From positions 1 to 7,265 of the forward strand of contig CALQCP020000116.1 in NCBI GenBank assembly GCA_943329105.2: 7,265 nucleotides of DNA, read 5' to 3'. The position numbers were made by a program, and so were the translations under genes. The notes beneath the pieces are model-generated. The model was not told where the DNA came from. It ran no database searches and saw only the letters and a program-made list of their open reading frames with translations. This document shows, one piece after another, positions 5,518 to 7,265 of the stretch (position 1 is the first letter of the stretch; each line of letters opens with the position of its first letter). This stretch comes from Chitinophaga pinensis (GTDB lineage: Bacteria; Planctomycetota; Phycisphaerae; Phycisphaerales; SM1A02).

Positions 5518-7265
5518 ATGGCAGCACGAAAGACCACCAAAAAGCGCGCGGCTCCGGCTCGCGAACGACGCCGACCCATCACTCCAGAGGATTTGCTGTG
5601 CCTCGTTGGTGTTGGAGACACACAGATGTCCCCCGACGGTCGCAGCGTGCTGTTTCAGCGCAAGGTGGTCAGCGCGCGCAATTCCTATGAGACTTCGGTC
5701 TGGGTTGCCGACGCGGAGGCAAAGCATGCGCCGCGCGCCATCACCAAGGGGCCGAAAGATGCGCTCGCGCGTTGGAGCCCCGATGGAACAAAGGTTGCGT
5801 TCATTCGTAACGACGCTGCGCTTGCGCCGCGCATCATGATTGTTGCAAGTAAGGGCGGCACCGCGCGTGAACTGGTGGCGATGCCGCATGGCACGGTTCG
5901 TGATCTTGCGTGGAGCCCCTGTGGACGACGGCTCGCCTTTGGATTCCGACCCACTGCCTATGAGTGGACCGCTGAAGCCAAGAAGGAACGTGACGAGCAC
6001 GGTCTCTCCACTCCGCCGCGCATTGTTGAAGACGCGTGCTATCGCCTCGATGGGGACGGATACTTTTGCTCCGAACGATTCGCGCTGCATGTATTGGATC
6101 TGGACCGCGGCAGTATTGAAGAAGTATTCGCCGACACGCTTGGTCTCTATTCATGGGACTGGGCGCCGGATGGAAGTGCGCTGGTGGTTGCCGGCAACAT
6201 TGATCCGCGCGCTTCCTGGAATCCTTCGGAATCCGAACTGTTTCTGGTGAATTTGGGCGCTGGTGGCAAGCATCGAACATCACGCATCACCGGTATCCCC
6301 AAGGGCCCCAAGTCGCAACCGCGATGGAGTCCGGACGGCGTTCGTATTGCGTGGGCTGGTCGCACCGGTACTGACAGCATGTACGGCACCGCGAATGTGG
6401 AACTCTTCGTGCATGATTGCGCGGCGCGAACCACTACATGCCTCACCGCCAAGACCGACCTCTGTCTGATGGCATCCACACTGAGTGACGCGGGCGAGCC
6501 AGCATTTGAGCCGCAGATTCGATGGTTCCCTGATTCCACCGCCATCTTCTTCCGCGCGGGTTGGCACGGAAGCGGGCGCATCGCAAGTATCTCAGCGCAT
6601 GGCGGACCAGTGGCGTTCCACACGGAGCCCGGCGCGGAATTCTCACTCGGAACGTTCAGCGCGGACGGATGGCGTCTCTCCTGCGTTCGTTCTGCGCCCA
6701 TTGAGCCTGGTGAAGTGCATGTCCTTGAAGTGGAGCGAAGCATCTTCGCCATGAAGCGCGTCACCACCTTTAATGATGCGCTGGCTGCATCGGTTGAGTT
6801 GGTCGAGCCGCAGGAGCGATGGATCACCGCAAAGGATGGCCACAAGGTGCAGTGCTGGACGATGCGTCCGCGTGGCGCCAAGGGTCGTTTGCCCGCGTTG
6901 CTTGAAGTGCACGGCGGTCCGCATGCGCAGTACGGGCTGACTTTCTTCCACGAATTTCAGTTGCTTTGCGCGCAAGGCTACGAAGTGTGGTTCTCCAATC
7001 CACGTGGCTCGAAGGGCTACGGCATGAAGCACACCGCCGCGATCCGTGGCGCGTGGGGCACCAAGGACTGGACCGACGTGCAGGCCGTCGCCGCAGCGAT
7101 GCGCGCCGATCGCGGCATTGACCGCGCCCGCATCGGAATCATGGGTGGTTCGTACGGCGGCTACATGGCAAACTGGGCCGTGGCTCATGATCATGGATTC
7201 CGCGCGGCCATCAGTGATCGTTGCGTGAGCAATCTGGTGAGTCAGGCTGGCAACAGCGATCATCC
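5518..7265 (+). CDS. S9 family peptidase (prolyl oligopeptidase / acylaminoacyl-peptidase type), 3' end outside window
   Basis: An open frame of 582 codons runs off the window. The N-terminal half is a beta-propeller of WD40-like PD40 repeats, with SPDG-type blades starting near W86, W132, W215, W270, W336 and F380. From about residue 440 follows the alpha/beta-hydrolase domain: HGGPH (465-469, oxyanion region), NPRGSKGYG (494-502), GAWGTKDWTDV, and the nucleophile elbow GGSYGGY with catalytic S545. The catalytic Asp and His should lie in the roughly 60-100 residues missing. Such enzymes cleave short peptides in the cytoplasm or envelope. Here the start is MAARKTTKKRAAPARERRR, strongly basic and with no hydrophobic core, so a cytoplasmic location is likely. 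ATG 5518 is the only nearby ATG in frame; no Shine-Dalgarno site precedes it. The gene is divergent from glyS across 53 bases. Confidence 0.93.
   Translation, partial: MAARKTTKKRAAPARERRRPITPEDLLCLVGVGDTQMSPDGRSVLFQRKVVSARNSYETSVWVADAEAKHAPRAITKGPKDALARWSPDGTKVAFIRNDAALAPRIMIVASKGGTARELVAMPHGTVRDLAWSPCGRRLAFGFRPTAYEWTAEAKKERDEHGLSTPPRIVEDACYRLDGDGYFCSERFALHVLDLDRGSIEEVFADTLGLYSWDWAPDGSALVVAGNIDPRASWNPSESELFLVNLGAGGKHRTSRITGIPKGPKSQPRWSPDGVRIAWAGRTGTDSMYGTANVELFVHDCAARTTTCLTAKTDLCLMASTLSDAGEPAFEPQIRWFPDSTAIFFRAGWHGSGRIASISAHGGPVAFHTEPGAEFSLGTFSADGWRLSCVRSAPIEPGEVHVLEVERSIFAMKRVTTFNDALAASVELVEPQERWITAKDGHKVQCWTMRPRGAKGRLPALLEVHGGPHAQYGLTFFHEFQLLCAQGYEVWFSNPRGSKGYGMKHTAAIRGAWGTKDWTDVQAVAAAMRADRGIDRARIGIMGGSYGGYMANWAVAHDHGFRAAISDRCVSNLVSQAGNSDH

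Noticed and set aside
5299..6090. A 263-codon - strand open frame covering the glyS start and the S9 gene
   Set aside because: It runs through both the glyS 5' end in another frame and the propeller of the S9 peptidase; it has no domain signature.

Overview
The window is ordinary, dense, protein-coding bacterial chromosome of moderately high GC. It holds six genes or gene fragments and no RNA gene, insertion sequence, CRISPR array or long repeat that I could recognise. Gene content suggests an environmental Gram-negative bacterium. The single-chain (dimeric-type) glycyl-tRNA synthetase, a C25-like envelope lipoprotein and the absence of clear Shine-Dalgarno sites would all fit the Planctomycetota (Phycisphaerae-like), but this is inference and no marker gene settles it.

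Left part, + strand (1-2359). The window opens in the last codons of a gene that looks like arginine N-succinyltransferase (astA). It overlaps by ATGA the complete succinylglutamate-semialdehyde dehydrogenase gene (astD), so this is part of the arginine succinyltransferase (AST) catabolic pathway in the order astA-astD. Eighteen bases further on comes a short family-2 glycosyltransferase, probably co-transcribed but of unknown acceptor.

Middle part, - strand (2372-5464). A convergent junction of only 12 bases leads to two genes read leftwards: glycyl-tRNA synthetase (glyS, first in the transcript) and, starting on the base after its stop codon, a 507-residue lipoprotein. The lipoprotein carries landmarks of the gingipain-like C25 fold but no recognisable catalytic Cys-His pair, and it ends in a hydrophobic segment with a basic tail.

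Right part, + strand (5518-7265). Divergent from glyS across 53 bases starts an S9 prolyl-oligopeptidase-family peptidase with a beta-propeller and an alpha/beta-hydrolase domain. It is cut by the window edge after the serine nucleophile. Each start codon of this divergent pair is preceded, at exactly 9 bases, by a -10-like hexamer, hinting at leaderless or near-leaderless transcripts.

Nothing in the window amounts to a clearly new biological system. The best leads are the apparently inactive C25-like lipoprotein coupled to glyS, the symmetrical compact divergent promoter, and SD-independent translation starts throughout.
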